Below are positions 46,365 to 57,637 of a stretch of DNA of 64,000 nucleotides, one piece after another (positions within the stretch are counted from its first letter, which is position 1; every line of letters begins with the position of its first letter). Position numbers and translations under genes: made by a program. The notes below the pieces were generated by a model. That model saw only the letters and a list, made by a program, of their open reading frames with translations, had not been told where the DNA came from and ran no database searches. The stretch is taken from assembly GCF_008315115.2 (NCBI RefSeq), contig NC_050184.1, positions 1,378,032 through 1,442,031 on the forward strand, read 5' to 3'. The stretch is from Sander lucioperca. Its lineage: Eukaryota; Chordata; Actinopteri; Perciformes; Percidae.

Positions 46365-46689
46365 TTTCTGACCACGGTGGAAAATCTGTAGCAGGAAAAG
46401 TTAACCCTCTCCTTGATTTCATAACGCCATACCTGTCTCTCTCTCGTTGACTGACTCGCTTGTGTTGTTCGTTGTGTGTCTGACTATGCGTGCTTTCGAA
46501 CACCCGCCCAACTCTACCTCTGATTGGCTTAACATGACATTTTACTCAACCTCAGCCAATCGTCAGCATTTATGCGCTTGTGTCGTGCACTGCCCATTAA
46601 CCAAGGAAGAACAATAAAAAAACGGTTTTTGCCTCTCGGCTCAGACTCTGAGATCTAGTTGGTCTGATGAAAAAAACAGCTTCAATTAT

Positions 46690-46817
46690 AGTAACGCGCC
46701 GCATTTTTTGGCAGTAACGGTAACGGCGTTATTAAGATGGGAAGAGTAATCAATTAGATTACTCGTTACTGAAAAAAAGTAACGCCGTTATTTATAACAC
46801 CGTTATTCCCATCACTG
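46690..46817 (-). repeat. hAT-like terminal fragment (CAGTGATGGGAATAACGG)
   Basis: The minus strand begins CCAGTGATGGGAATAACGGT, then AACGGCGTTACTTTTTTTCA, then AACGAGTAATCTAATTGATT: the end pattern of a common fish hAT. No matching opposite end nearby. Related text (AGTAACGAGCAACGAGTG and ACAGTAACGGGTTACTT) occurs around 41205-41340. Confidence 0.55.
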
Positions 46818-47398
46818 GAAATAAGATCATTAATAAATAAGTTTGGATTAATTTCTTATATTGTTTAATTTTGATTAATTTTGGTGATGATTTTGGGTAT
46901 TTTTTTTTTATCTTACATACACAGAAAATAACTGAGTTATCATTGAAGCAGTGTGACAAAACACCGGCTTGAGAAAATCTATTAGTGTGTGTGACAAGTA
47001 TCCAGTCAGGTAGACTGCCATGAAGGGGTGACTTGTGTAGGCTTATTAATTAATTGGGTTCGATTTAAATTCCCAAATATATTTTTTTCTGAAGATTTAT
47101 AAAGCCAGTTCATATTAAAGTTGTCTCATATAATCATTGATGGTCGTTGATGGTAGCATTCAAACGGATAATAGACTCTGCAGGTGCAGAGGGAGGTCTA
47201 ACAAAAAGGCCTTCAAAATGTATTGGCTTGGCTCTAGGTGTAATTAACTCGGAGACCAAGTTAGAGGAAACACAAGGAGCCACACCTCCACCCCTGGAGC
47301 ATCCCTCAGCTCTATATAAGTGTCATTTGTGAGTTTAATATCCACATTTTCCACATACATGTAACTGCATTTTTATCGATATACCACTCGTATGACAC

Positions 47399-47424
47399 AT
47401 ACACACACACACACACACACACAT
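47399..47424. repeat. (AC)n microsatellite
   Basis: Short AC run, followed after TAC by another to 47434. Confidence 0.9.
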
Positions 47425-47683
47425 ACACACACACCCGTCATTGACATAATGCATTCCCTAGCCCATTACCCTAACCGTAACCATCACAACTAAATGCCTA
47501 ACCTTAAGCCTTACCCTCACCCTGACCATAACCTAATTCCAACCCTAATCCTAAAACCAAGTCTTAACCCTCAAACAGCCCTTTAAAGTTGTGGGGTCCA
47601 GCATTTTGGCCCACAAAGCTGTCCGGATCCCACGAGTATACTGTATTCCCGGTTTTTGGACCTCACGAATGTAGTTAAACAAG

Positions 47684-47684
<1 letters not shown>

Positions 47685-47723
<39 letters not shown>
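47685..47723. repeat. (AC)n microsatellite
   Basis: About 38 bp of AC. Confidence 0.95.
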
Positions 47724-47726
<3 letters not shown>

Positions 47727-47999
47727 CACTGAGCTAAATCAGGCAGATTGTGAAATGACCAAGGGAGTGTATTGCCAAAAGCTAAACTGTCTTCTTTTTC
47801 AACTCAGCAGGGCACTAATTTCCAAGTTCTTAATTAAAGCCAACAAAAAGAGAGACTTTCAGGGCAGGTAGCAGCCTGACACTTTGCAGAAAACACACTC
47901 ACAGTGCCTGGATTTGTCTCCACACACTGACCCACATACAGGTAACTGTAGCCATATACCACTCGTATGAGTTAAAACACACACACGCACGCATGCACG

Positions 48000-48001
<2 letters not shown>

Positions 48002-48044
<43 letters not shown>
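48002..48044. repeat. (AC)n microsatellite
   Basis: About 42 bp of AC after ACGCACGCATGCACGCGT. Confidence 0.95.
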
Positions 48045-48046
<2 letters not shown>

Positions 48047-48639
48047 CAGGAATCTATGTATTGCCTCCAGCTTTCCACCTGCCCATTTTCTCCAGGAATC
48101 CTCCTTTTTTCATTTGGAGCAATTGGAAACATGCCTTTCAAGTGTAGAAGATCATTTGGACTCTTATTTCTGTAGAGGAGACTGAAATAATTAGAACTGG
48201 TGTTGACGCCCTCAGGTACTACTGCAAGAGAAGCAGAAGAAGTAGAGTCTGGCAGATCAACTCAATAGTCCAAAGACATGACTGTGGATAGTGGCTCAGT
48301 AAGGATCCTACAACAGAGAGTTGGTAGGAGACATGACAGCTGAAGAGCAAAGTCTCTGCTTCATAGAGTCAAAGGGCTTTTTCCGACTGAAGTGTGGATA
48401 TATGTAAATATGACTTCCGCTCCTTCTTTTCTTTGGAAAGGAGGAAAATGTTCACCTTCTCCTGAACATCCAGTAGCCTGACCAGAGTCTGCCTGGGACC
48501 AGGTCTGTCACTGTCGACTCCTGTATGAATATCAGCAGCAGTACTGCGAACAAAGCAGTTGTTCATCATACCAACTGCTATAATTATTATGAATCATATT
48601 TCTGTATATCTGTAACAGTGTCTATGTGTCCCATCCTAT

Positions 48640-48848
48640 AGCGGCAGATGGCCGCCCACCTAGAGTCTGGGTCTGTCTGAGGTTGTTGCCTGTTTAAAGG
48701 AGGTTTATCCCCGCAACAAATGCTTGATCTTGGGGGGGGGGACTTATTGGCTCTCTGTAAATGATAGTGTGTGATCTAGACCTACTCTATCTGTAAAATG
48801 TCCTGAGATAACTCCTGTTATGATTTGACACTATAAATACAAATCTAG
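48640..48848 (+). mobile_element. LINE 3' tail, related family, truncated
   Basis: AGAGTCTGGGTCTGTCTGAG, then ATGCTTGATCTTGGGGGGG, CTAGACCTACTCTATCTGTA and GATTTGACACTATAAATACA. Same tail as 27662-28157 without the terminal TTGAA run. More diverged. Confidence 0.8.
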
Positions 48849-49867
48849 TGTTTGTTACATTCCGAACATGAGAGCGTTGCAGAGGGATGACGCAAGTTGA
48901 TGACATGTCTATGTCTCTGCTTGCATCACTACTCTTTCTTAATTAACATCAAAGAGCTGCATTGATTGCACCATCTGACATGCTTTTAGATTTTTTAGAT
49001 TTATTTTATTTATTTCAAACATTGATTAAGAGTAAAACATATAACACATTCTCAATATACACATATTCATAAACAGCATAACAAAACAACATAAATAAAA
49101 ATGTAATTTCCGAAAAAGGAGTAGGAAGAAGTTTTCACTTCCCAAACTTTCCTTTTAAATTATAGACAGATTGTTCAGTGTTCAATTGTACCAGATCTCT
49201 AAACTACCGAGCCTGTGCCTTGAAAACAGAATGTTAGTGCAATCACAATATCCAACATGGTTTACTATGCTTATGGCTCGTTATGCGTGTAATGTGCTGT
49301 AGGTGTTGCCCCATACCTCCACACTGTAAGTCAGAGCCTGTAATACAAGTGAACAGACATATCATCATATCATTTCACATGCTCTTTTTATATTAACATT
49401 GTAAATCATAACTTGTGTGCTAGTGTTTATTTGGCAGTTTCCAAACTGCATATTCTTTGTTTTGTTCAAATTGAATAATAATTTGGATGTGTCTTTTGTA
49501 TGAAACAAAAATGCTCAGTAATAAAGTAGGGATGATATTAGTTGTCCTTCACATTTTTGTGAGAGATGCCACTGTATGCCATAAATAACAATAATCACAA
49601 AATAACCTTGGTTAAACAAGGCTTATAGTGAAGGGATTTGAACTGTGATTTGCATATACTTCCAGAGTCTGGCTAATCTATTTTAAAATGACTAAATATT
49701 GTTTCTAGAGCAGCAACAGGAATGTTTACGACACTCTAAATCATAGTATAATATTCCTTACAGTTTAAAAAAGAATGAAGAACACAGACATGAGTCAGTA
49801 TCAGTCCTTCATCCTGTCCTCCTCCCTCTGCTGCTGCTGGGATTTCAGGCTCCGCTTTCCTTTTAGC

Positions 49868-51715
49868 AGAGGTGGGGGACTAGAGTGGCACGACTTGACT
49901 CGAGTCTGACTTATGGTCAGGGTTATTATAGTTTTGCACTTTTCATTAGTTTTTTTTTTCATTTTGACTTTTTGTTTTCAAATTCAGTTTAGTTTTAATT
50001 AGTTTTTAAAACAGGTTTGCTAGTTTATTTTATTTTTTATTTTTTGAAAATGCTTAGTTTTAGTTTAGTTTTTATTAGTTTTAATAATATGGGTTATTTG
50101 TCAAGGGACAAGATTCAAAAAGGCCAGAAAAAGTATTGTGTAATAATAACAAAAACATCATACAATTTTAGAAATATGTATTCACAATGTATTCGACAAT
50201 ACTACCGGTACATAAAATGTACATATGAGGATGAGCACAAATAGTCTACACAAGACGCAGCAGTAAGTGCAAAATGTGCAAGTGACGTGTACCAGAAAAA
50301 ACCCTTAATAGCCAATAGACTAAAGAAGACATACATGAACAGGTGTTTTGAACTTTGGTTCGAGTAAAGTGGCGAACTTTTTGAAGTCAATCGACTCACA
50401 CAGTTGTGTAGACATCCCAGTATCAACACACATATTAACCCACACTTCTTTACTAACCAGCAGCTATCGGGTCGCCGGTGAAAGCCCTCCTGTAGTGTTC
50501 TCTGTCCTACGGTTGTCTCCGTCATGCTGCCTGGCCCTGTACCCATACATCCATGCCCTGTACCCATACGTCCATGCCCTGTACCGGGGTTAGCTTCTGT
50601 TTCGGGGGAAGGGGGCTTTGCGTTCTCCTTTACCTTGTTATGGTAAGTTAGGTTAGCCTCCTTGTGCGCGCTTCTCAAATGTACTTTCAAATTCGTGGGA
50701 TTTTTCCCTTTAATTAATTGTCCACATAATTTATTTTACCACCTTCCCCTGCAAGGCACTTGCTTTTATCCGACAGAGTCATAATCAAATAGGACTCTGC
50801 CGCTTTCTTCCGACTTTCGGTACCGCCATGATGCCAGGCGAGGGTCACAGACTATGTTGTGTTCAATTTGACATGGAATGTCGGAATTTCTGGGTTCCCA
50901 GTCCAGAACTATATATGTCTGTGGCATAGACTGCATAAAACAGGTCTATGATCGAAAATGTCAACTCTGAAAGAAATAACGTTATTTGCTCTGTGAAAGA
51001 CATTGACGAAGACGAAAACTAAGGACATTTACTCAATATTTTATTTTATTTTAGTTAGTTTTGCAAGCAGACATTACAGTGTTAGTTATCGTTTTTTGTA
51101 ATGCCTCGTATTTATTTTATTTCAGTTAATGACAATGTTTTTTCCCTCCTAGTTTTCGTTATTTTGTTTGTTTTCGTTAACGATTATAACCTTGGTCTGA
51201 CTCGAGCCGCCAATTTGAGGACTTGAGACTTGCTTGACTTACATTGATAAATGACTCAACTTGACTTTGACTTGGTATTCAAGACTTGAGACTTAACTTT
51301 GACTTGAGACAGATGACTTGAAAGGACTTGACTTTTTATTTATGTAATAGTTAGGCTGTACCATTTTTTAAGGTATTGAGAAGTTACATTTTATCTTTGG
51401 AACATCTTTGTGCTATATGCGCCACCGTGCCAAGTTGCTAGGCAACCTTCCAGATCGCCGCAGACCAGTAGAGGCAAACGTAGGAGGCAGCCAGCATGGA
51501 AGGGAATATGCCCAAAATAGATAGTAACATTTGGTTTAAAGAGTTTGTAGTCGATGCTGGTTGTAAAAAAAGAACAGCGGTGTGCAAGGATTGCAACTCA
51601 AAATTCCAAACATGAGAACCACAACATCCAACTTCATCCGTCATTTCAAGCAACACAAACAAAGCTAACATTAACGGTAATAAACCGGCTGATAAAACTT
51701 TAGCTAGAAAGCAAA
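49868..51715 (+). mobile_element. hAT element interrupted by another hAT
   Basis: The left part CAGAGGTGGGGGACTAGAGT with CTTGACTCGAGTCTGACT (49868-49911) continues at 51195 with GTCTGACTCGAGCCGCCAAT, a stretch of ACTTGA-type repeats. At 51496 a plus-strand frame reads MEGNMPKIDSNIWFKEFVVD, then GCKKRTAVCKDCNSKFQ. After a frame change TTTSNFIRHFKQHKQ follows: the C-x-x-C ... H-x-x-x-H of a BED finger, the N-terminus of a hAT transposase. The downstream transposase is not seen and the right end is undefined. Confidence 0.65.
49912..51194 (-). mobile_element. hAT element, 1283 bp, perfect 8-bp TSD
   Basis: Seen: GTCTGACT flanks both sides exactly (49904-49911, 51195-51202). The ends show CAGGGTTATTATAGTTTTGC on the left and, on the right, GTTAACGATTATAACCTTG, imperfect inverted copies; the left end carries six extra bases (TATGGT). 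The minus strand has the BED-finger part KGKNPTNLKVHLRSAHKEAN and then TVGQRTLQEGFHRRPDSCWL, transposase N-terminal blocks. It starts broken upstream by frameshifts and most of the catalytic domain is missing. A 21-bp unit (CCCTGTACCCATACATCCATG) is repeated at 50535-50585. Confidence 0.88.
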
Positions 51716-51723
51716 CGATACTT

Positions 51724-51855
51724 TAATTCAATTTCAATTCAATTCAATTTTATTTATAGGATCAAATCATAACAAGAGTTATCTCAAGACACTTTACAGA
51801 TAGAGTAGGTCTAGATAATTTACAAAGACCCAACAATTCCAGTAATTCCTTTAGG
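51724..51855 (-). mobile_element. LINE 3' tail, (TTGAA)n-ended family, short
   Basis: AATTCAATTTCAATTCAATT, then ATTTATAGGATCAAATCATA and CTTTACAGATAGAGTAGGTC, ending around AATTCCAGTAATTCC. Antisense, about 130 bp, the shortest copy in the window. Confidence 0.82.
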
Positions 51856-52089
51856 CTTGGTTTCAAATCTATTGCTAAGACATACAGTTTATGTGAAAGA
51901 CAATCGGACAGAGAACTCTGTAATGAAACATTATCTAATAAGTGTATTGAAGCGGCTCTGCTGTAAAGGCTAACACTGCTCGGTTAGCACAATGACATCA
52001 TGTTAGCAAACACAGCCGAAACGACATGTCATAAACGGAGTAGTCTATATCCACGATATTCCACTTCCGGGGATTGCTCTGGTGCCGCC

Positions 52090-52395
52090 GGAAATCTCCG
52101 GTGGATTTATGAGGACTATGGTTAACTGCTCCTCAGATCTCTGCAAGGAAAAACTGTTCAGAGTTTTCTGTTGCATGACTAAAACAACTTTTAAACGTGT
52201 TCCACCGAAACAAGTTCCTTCCCAAGGCTATTTAGCAGAGGCACCATGGCTCCGTCCAGAGCTTAGCACCACCCATGACGATTGTGATTGGTTTAAAGAA
52301 AGGCAAATAAACCAGAACACGTTTTTCTCCCATCCAGAATGTGGACTCGACAGACCTTCCTCTGCAGTGCTGTGGAGGAAGGGCTGGACAAGCTA
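52090..52395 (-). repeat. Interspersed repeat, family copy 3 of 3
   Basis: The reverse complement holds CTTTAAACCAATCACAATCG, then GGGTGGTGCTAAGCTCTGGA and CTCTGCTAAATAGCCTTGGG, matching the copy at 10245-10460 across at least 110 bp. Confidence 0.65.
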
Positions 52396-52659
52396 GACTA
52401 TAAACGGAGTAACAGCCGTTGTTAGCCACCATGCTAACGGCATTGATTACTAAGCCAAACGGTGCTGTCACTACTATGTTAGTGGTTTATAAGCACCTGT
52501 TTCTTGCAGAGTGTCACGTTAATGAGCCTCTCTCTACTAATGTTACTCAGTCTCTCTACTGTAACGTCAGCTCCGTGCTCTAAGACCTCACAATGCCTTG
52601 TGTTTCTCACTCCCATTAACTTATTGTTCATCAGATGTGACATGACATGAGCATTTTGT

Positions 52660-52826
52660 TTTCAGACACGGGTAGGCCAACACGAAAAGAGGGATATTCG
52701 CTAATCTTAGCCAACATATTTATAAAAAATAAACATTCAAATAGGAATCGCAGCATTCAGTTAGTATTGATTCTTTTTAGTATTCAAATTATATTTGACT
52801 TTGGGAATTTGTTCCAACAGCCCTAG
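52660..52826 (-). repeat. hAT-like terminal fragment (AGGGCTGTTGGAACAAAT)
   Basis: The minus strand begins CTAGGGCTGTTGGAACAAAT, then TCCCAAAGTCAAATATAATT, then GAATACTAAAAAGAATCAAT: the end of a fish hAT-like repeat. Only one end seen. Confidence 0.5.
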
Positions 52827-54137
52827 TGTGTGTGTAGGAGCTGAGAACTCTCAGCAAAGTTTGCTACACAAAAGTGTTATAATTGTCGGGTAAACTCTAG
52901 TGGGCGTTGATAGTGAGTTTACTGCGTCCTTTCTGACTTTAATGCTACAGACACAGGCAGTTATCTAGCAATATCACTGGAACTATAGATGTCCAAATCT
53001 TTAAGCAAAGACTGTACATTAACTGCTCCTCTTTGAAAAACTGTGAAACGTGTCAGTGGATGTAAGATGACCTGCATAGATCATTCTGAGGTCTGCAGGT
53101 ATAAGAACTAAGTAACAGAGTGTGGGCTGGTTTCCATGCCATACTGTTTTCTCACTCTGGGTTTTTCCTGGTTCTTGATTGATCCACGTTGCAGTTGTGG
53201 ATTAAAGCTCCCATGAGACAGCCTCAGACCCTTTAGTGATGCGCTGTGCATTTTACAATGAGTGGTGGGCTTGAAAATGGTGGGAAATACAGATTCCAGC
53301 CAAGATGTCAGGGAGTGAGACATGCATGAGGAATGTGGCCCCCTCCCCGCTGCTGAACACCTAACAGCTGTTGTTACAGCTCTACAGTATTTTCTCCAAC
53401 AGTACTGGGACACTGGGGAGCTGTCAAAAGCTAACAGACATGAAAGACAGGGTTCTTAGCTGGGATGTGAACAGCTGGCAGTCTCTTGCATTATACTGTA
53501 TGTATGTGTGAGTAATAGTTGAACTCAGTGGGTAAATATGGAACTTGATCTGTTAAGTAATGTGGCATCTTTTGCAATAATACATCCAATCATAGAGGTT
53601 AACAGAACAGCTTGAAAAAAATGCAATATCTGTAGGCAATGGGACAAGATTTTTGTATTGGAAGTGGGTTTTTTTATGTATCTGCATTCATATGCAGATA
53701 TCTGTTTATAGAGACATCTTCTCTAAACTCCAACATTCTCACTTCCATATCCATTATCTGGATATCCATGTAGCCACATTGGAACCACCGAAATATTCGC
53801 TATTGCTCATAGAGGTTAAGCCTGGCTCAGACTACAGGAGCTTCGGAAGGTTTGATGCCAAATTCACCTTTCCCCGATAATCAGCGAGAAATCTGGTCTA
53901 GGACGTGGGTCGGTATCGATGTTCGCCCTGAAAATTCCAAACATGTTTGATATTTAGGAGTAAAAATGTGGATGATTACGATTATGTTTGTGTCAGTACT
54001 TTTACAATAGCCAATGAGAGAGAGAGTCCTGGAGCAGCTGACGGTGTCGCCAAGCAACAGTAAACAGGGGGTTGAAAGGGTTAAACTTGGCCAATTTTAG
54101 CCTGCTATATTAGAGAGGGCTGGTAGAAATAATAGGT

Positions 54138-54262
54138 GATCACCTGGGGCGGTTGGTTGCCCAGAGGTTAGAGAAGTGGACAAGTGGCCCAAAGGTTGCC
54201 AGTTCAAATCCATAGTAAGATGACAGCTGGCCTGGCAACCCAAAGGAATAGGCATCTTTTCA
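54138..54262 (+). repeat. tRNA-like SINE fragment
   Basis: GGGGCGGTTGGTTGCCCAGA, then GGTTAGAGAAGTGGACAAG and GGTTGCCAGTTCAAATCCAT have the layout of a tRNA-derived SINE head (A-like and B-like boxes). No tail or duplication seen. Confidence 0.5.
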
Positions 54263-54838
54263 ACAGTCATGGGACACATATTAGGTGGGGTCTTGGGTCC
54301 TCCCCCAGAACATTTTAAGCTTTTAACACTTAATTTCCTTAAATTCTTAATTTCTTAAATATGTATTCTCCTGTAGATCAGGTTTTCCCATTAACGTTAT
54401 TCTGCTGAGTTAACACACATGGAGACGTGGTTCCTTCTCTTTTGTGTCCACTGTTTGGGGAAGTAACCTCTTTAAATGTGGCACCTGTTCATGTCAATGA
54501 TACATTAATTAATTTATAAACCCCCGGACTGTAATAGCTCAGATGTGTTTTAGGAAGATGTCTGCTCATGTTTAAAACTGTCTGCACATTCAAAATATAA
54601 CTAATAAAGACACATTATTTAATCCACCTGCCCTATATATCGGCTGTGTATAATGTTATTGCTCTGCTGTATGGCAGTATCTCATTCAGACCGTCTGACA
54701 GACACAGAGCCCTGCTTGGGACTGACTTGGGGGTAGTGCGCTGAAGTACAGAAGGGAGGGGACGGGATGAGGAGGAGGGAGGAGTGAGAAGTAACGTCAC
54801 CCAACATCGCTTAGAGCACCTTTAAGGAAGATATTCCA

Positions 54839-57437
54839 ATAGCATTTAATTCAATGCCGTGCTTTAATATAACAGAGGACTCTTATAGGAAGGCCCTCAG
54901 AAATGCCACATCAGACTATTACTCTTCACTAATAGAAGAAAATAAGAACAACCCAAAGTTTCTTTTCAGCACTGTAGCCAGGCTGACAGAGAGACACAGC
55001 TCTATTGAACCATCTATTCCTATAACTTTGTGTAGTGATGACTTCATGAGCTCCTTTAATGATACAATTATAACAATTAGAGATACAATTCATCACCTCT
55101 TGCCCGGTTCACCTTTAAACACTGGACCTCTAGAAAGAACGACAAGACCTTACATATACCTAGACTGCTTTTATCCTATAGACCTTCAACAATTAATGTT
55201 AAAGGTCTCTTCAGCTAAGCCATCTACCTGTCTCTTAGACCCCATCCCAACGAGGCTACTTAAAGAAGCGTTACCCGTGGTTAACACTTTATTACTAGAT
55301 ATGATCAATATGTCTTTATTAACAGGTTATGTACCGCAGTCATTTAAAGTAGCTGTGATAAAACCAACTCTGAAAAAAACCCACCCTTGATCCTGAAGTC
55401 TTAGCCAACTATAGACCTATATCTAATCTTCCCTTTCTCTCCAAGATCCTTGAGAAGGGAGTTGCTAATCAGTTATGTGACTTTCTACATAGCAATAGTT
55501 TATTTGAGGACTTTCAGTCAGGATTTAGAATGCATCATAGCACAGAGACGGCAGTGGTAAAAATTACTAACGACCTTCTAACTGCTTCAGACAAAGGACG
55601 TACTTGTCTTACTAGATCTTAGTGCTGCATTCAACACTATTGACCGTACCATCCTGTTAGAGAGACTGGAACATTTAGTTGGCATTAAATGAATCGCACT
55701 AAGCTGGTTTAAGTCCTATTTATCTGATCAATCTCAATTTGTTAATGTTAACGATGAATCCTCCAGGCACGCTAAAGTTAGCCATGGCGTTCCACAAGGC
55801 TCAGTGCTTGGACCAATTCTATTCACCTTATATATGCTTCCTCTAGGCAATATTATTAGGAAACACTCAATTAACTTTCACTGTTATTCGGACAATACCC
55901 AGTTATACCTATCAATCAAGCCAGACGAAACCAGTCAGTTAGCTAAACTTCAAGCATGCATTAAAGATATAAAATCATGGATGACCTACAATTTTCTGAT
56001 GTTAAACTCAGAACCGAGGTTATTGTGCTGGGCCCTAAACAACTCTGAACCTCATTATCTAAAGATATAGCTACTCTGGATGGCATTGCCCTGGAATCCA
56101 GCACAACTGTCAGAAATCTAGGAGTTATTTTTGATCAGCATATATCCTTTAACGCCCACTTAAAACAAACCTCAAGAACAGCCTTTTTTCACCTTCGTAA
56201 CATTGCCAAAATTAGGCACATCCTGTCTCAAAACGATGCTGAAAAACTAGTCCATGCATTTGTTACTTTCAGACTGGACTATTGTAATTCTTTATTGTCA
56301 GGTTGCTCAAATAAGTCCCTTAAGACTCTCCAGTTGATCCAGAATGCTGCAGCACGTGTCCTGACAAGAACTAAGAAAAGAGATCATATTTCTCCTGTAT
56401 TAGCTTTTCTGCATTGGCTTCCTGTAAAATCCAGGATTGAATTTAAAATCCTTCTCCTGACCACTAATCCTGGTCAAGCACCATCATTGAAGAGCTCATA
56501 GTACCGTATTGTCCCACTAGAGCACTGCACTCCCAGAATGCAGAATTACATTAAAGTAGAATGGGAGCCAGAGCCTTCAGCTATCAGGCTCCTTTCCTGT
56601 GGAACCACCTCCCAGTCTGGGTTCGGGAGGCAGACACCGTCACCACATTTAAGAGTAAACTTAAAACTCTCCTCTTTGATTCTTTGACTCTCCTCAGCAG
56701 AGGAGGGTGTATATCTCCAAACACAGCACCCCTTCTCTTCTCTGCTTCTCTTCATAGTCGTCAGATTCATCTACCAACCCTTATAGAACTGGCTCAGTTA
56801 TAGTTGCTGTTATGCTGTTATAGTTTTAGACTGAGCTCCTCTCTCCTATCTATTTCCATCTGTGTGCATCCATGTCCCAGAAATGCTTGTTACTAACTTA
56901 GCTCTGGGGAGGTTATTCCCCGAAGACCTTATGTTTTTTTGCACAGCAGTTTTCCTTGGAATAGGGTGGCACCTAAATCATGGTTGCAGCTGTTGCCGTG
57001 GTCCTGCTATGCTCTGCAGTGCCCTGCTACGTCCTGCTACGCCCTGCTACACCCTGCTATGCCCTGCAGTGCCCTGCTACACCCTGCTATGCCCTGCAGT
57101 GCCCTGCTACACCCTGTAATGCCCTGCAGTGCACTGCTACGCCATGAACTACTACAACTACTATTTCTAGTCATAGTTCCATTATCTTTATTGTGACTAT
57201 TATTGCCACTGTTCATCACACCCCCAACCACCTACCAAGAGCTTGGGTCTGTCTGAGGTTACCCCTAAAAGGAAGTTTTCCTTGCCTCTGTCGCACTAAA
57301 TGCTTGCTCTTGGGGTAATTACTGGAATTGTTGTGTCTTTGTAAATTATAGTGTGGTCTAGACCTACTTTATCTGTAAAGTGTCTTGAGATAACTTTTCT
57401 TATGATTTGATACCAAAAATAAAATTGAATTGAATTG
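54839..57437 (+). mobile_element. L2/CR1-group LINE, broken ORF2 with 3' tail
   Basis: The reading starts near 54854 with DYYSSLIEENKNNPKFLFST, then the RT region in shifting frames: SSAKPSTCLLDPIPTRLLKE, NYRPISNLPFLSKILEK, HSTETAV, LDLSAAFNTIDRTILLERLE, GVPQGSVLGPILFTLYMLPL, CYSDNTQLYLSIK (the YADD box reads YSDN: two changes at the catalytic site), LHWLPVKSRIEFKI. The 3' part has a CCTGCTACNCC minisatellite (57010-57140), TATCTGTAAAGTGTCTTGAG, AATAAAATTGAATTGAATTG and passes straight into a (GGAT)n array. Dead; its tail is the source type for the other tail copies. Confidence 0.9.
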
Positions 57438-57625
57438 GATGGATGGATGGATGGTAGAATGGATGGATGAACAGATGGATGGATGGTAGGATGGATGGAT
57501 GAATAGATGGATGGATGGATGGATGGATGGATGAATGGATGGTAGGATGGATGGATGGATGGATGGATGGATGGATGGATGGATGGATGGATGGATGGAT
57601 AGATGGATGGATGGATGGATGGAAG
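57438..57625. repeat. (GGAT)n tetranucleotide array, about 190 bp
   Basis: ATGG/GGAT units with a few interruptions (GGTAGAATGG, GAACAGATGG, GGTAGG). It begins at the LINE end and stops about 12 bp before the exon 5 donor (57637). Read on the minus strand, as in the pax7 pre-mRNA, it is a (CCAT)n run immediately after the 5' splice site. Confidence 0.97.
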
Positions 57626-57637
57626 GGAGTGTATTAC

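Larger units (their letters stand above)
44325..57637 (-). other. pax7 intron 5 (about 13.3 kb)
   Basis: Contents are itemised separately. Stretches with nothing recognised: 44330-45480, 46820-47400, 48050-48640, 49340-49860, 52830-54130 and 54260-54830. At 48990-49150 the text TTTATTTATTTCAAACATTG, then AAAAAGGAGTAGGAAGAAGT, resembles a common fish repeat. At 47440-47620 CTAACC-rich text between AC runs likewise recalls a known fish repeat. The intron's first 12 bases (GTAATACACTCC) separate exon 5 from the (GGAT)n array. Confidence 0.85.

Noticed and set aside
50202..50690. Host gene encoding a 162-residue protein
   Set aside because: It lies inside a hAT with perfect 8-bp duplications and starts with a BED-finger transposase segment, then degenerates.
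57296..57637. Extension of the homeobox frame into a Ser-Ile-His-Pro repeat protein
   Set aside because: The frame runs past a good GTAATA donor into (CCAT)n; exon 6 continues the homeodomain exactly at residue 47.
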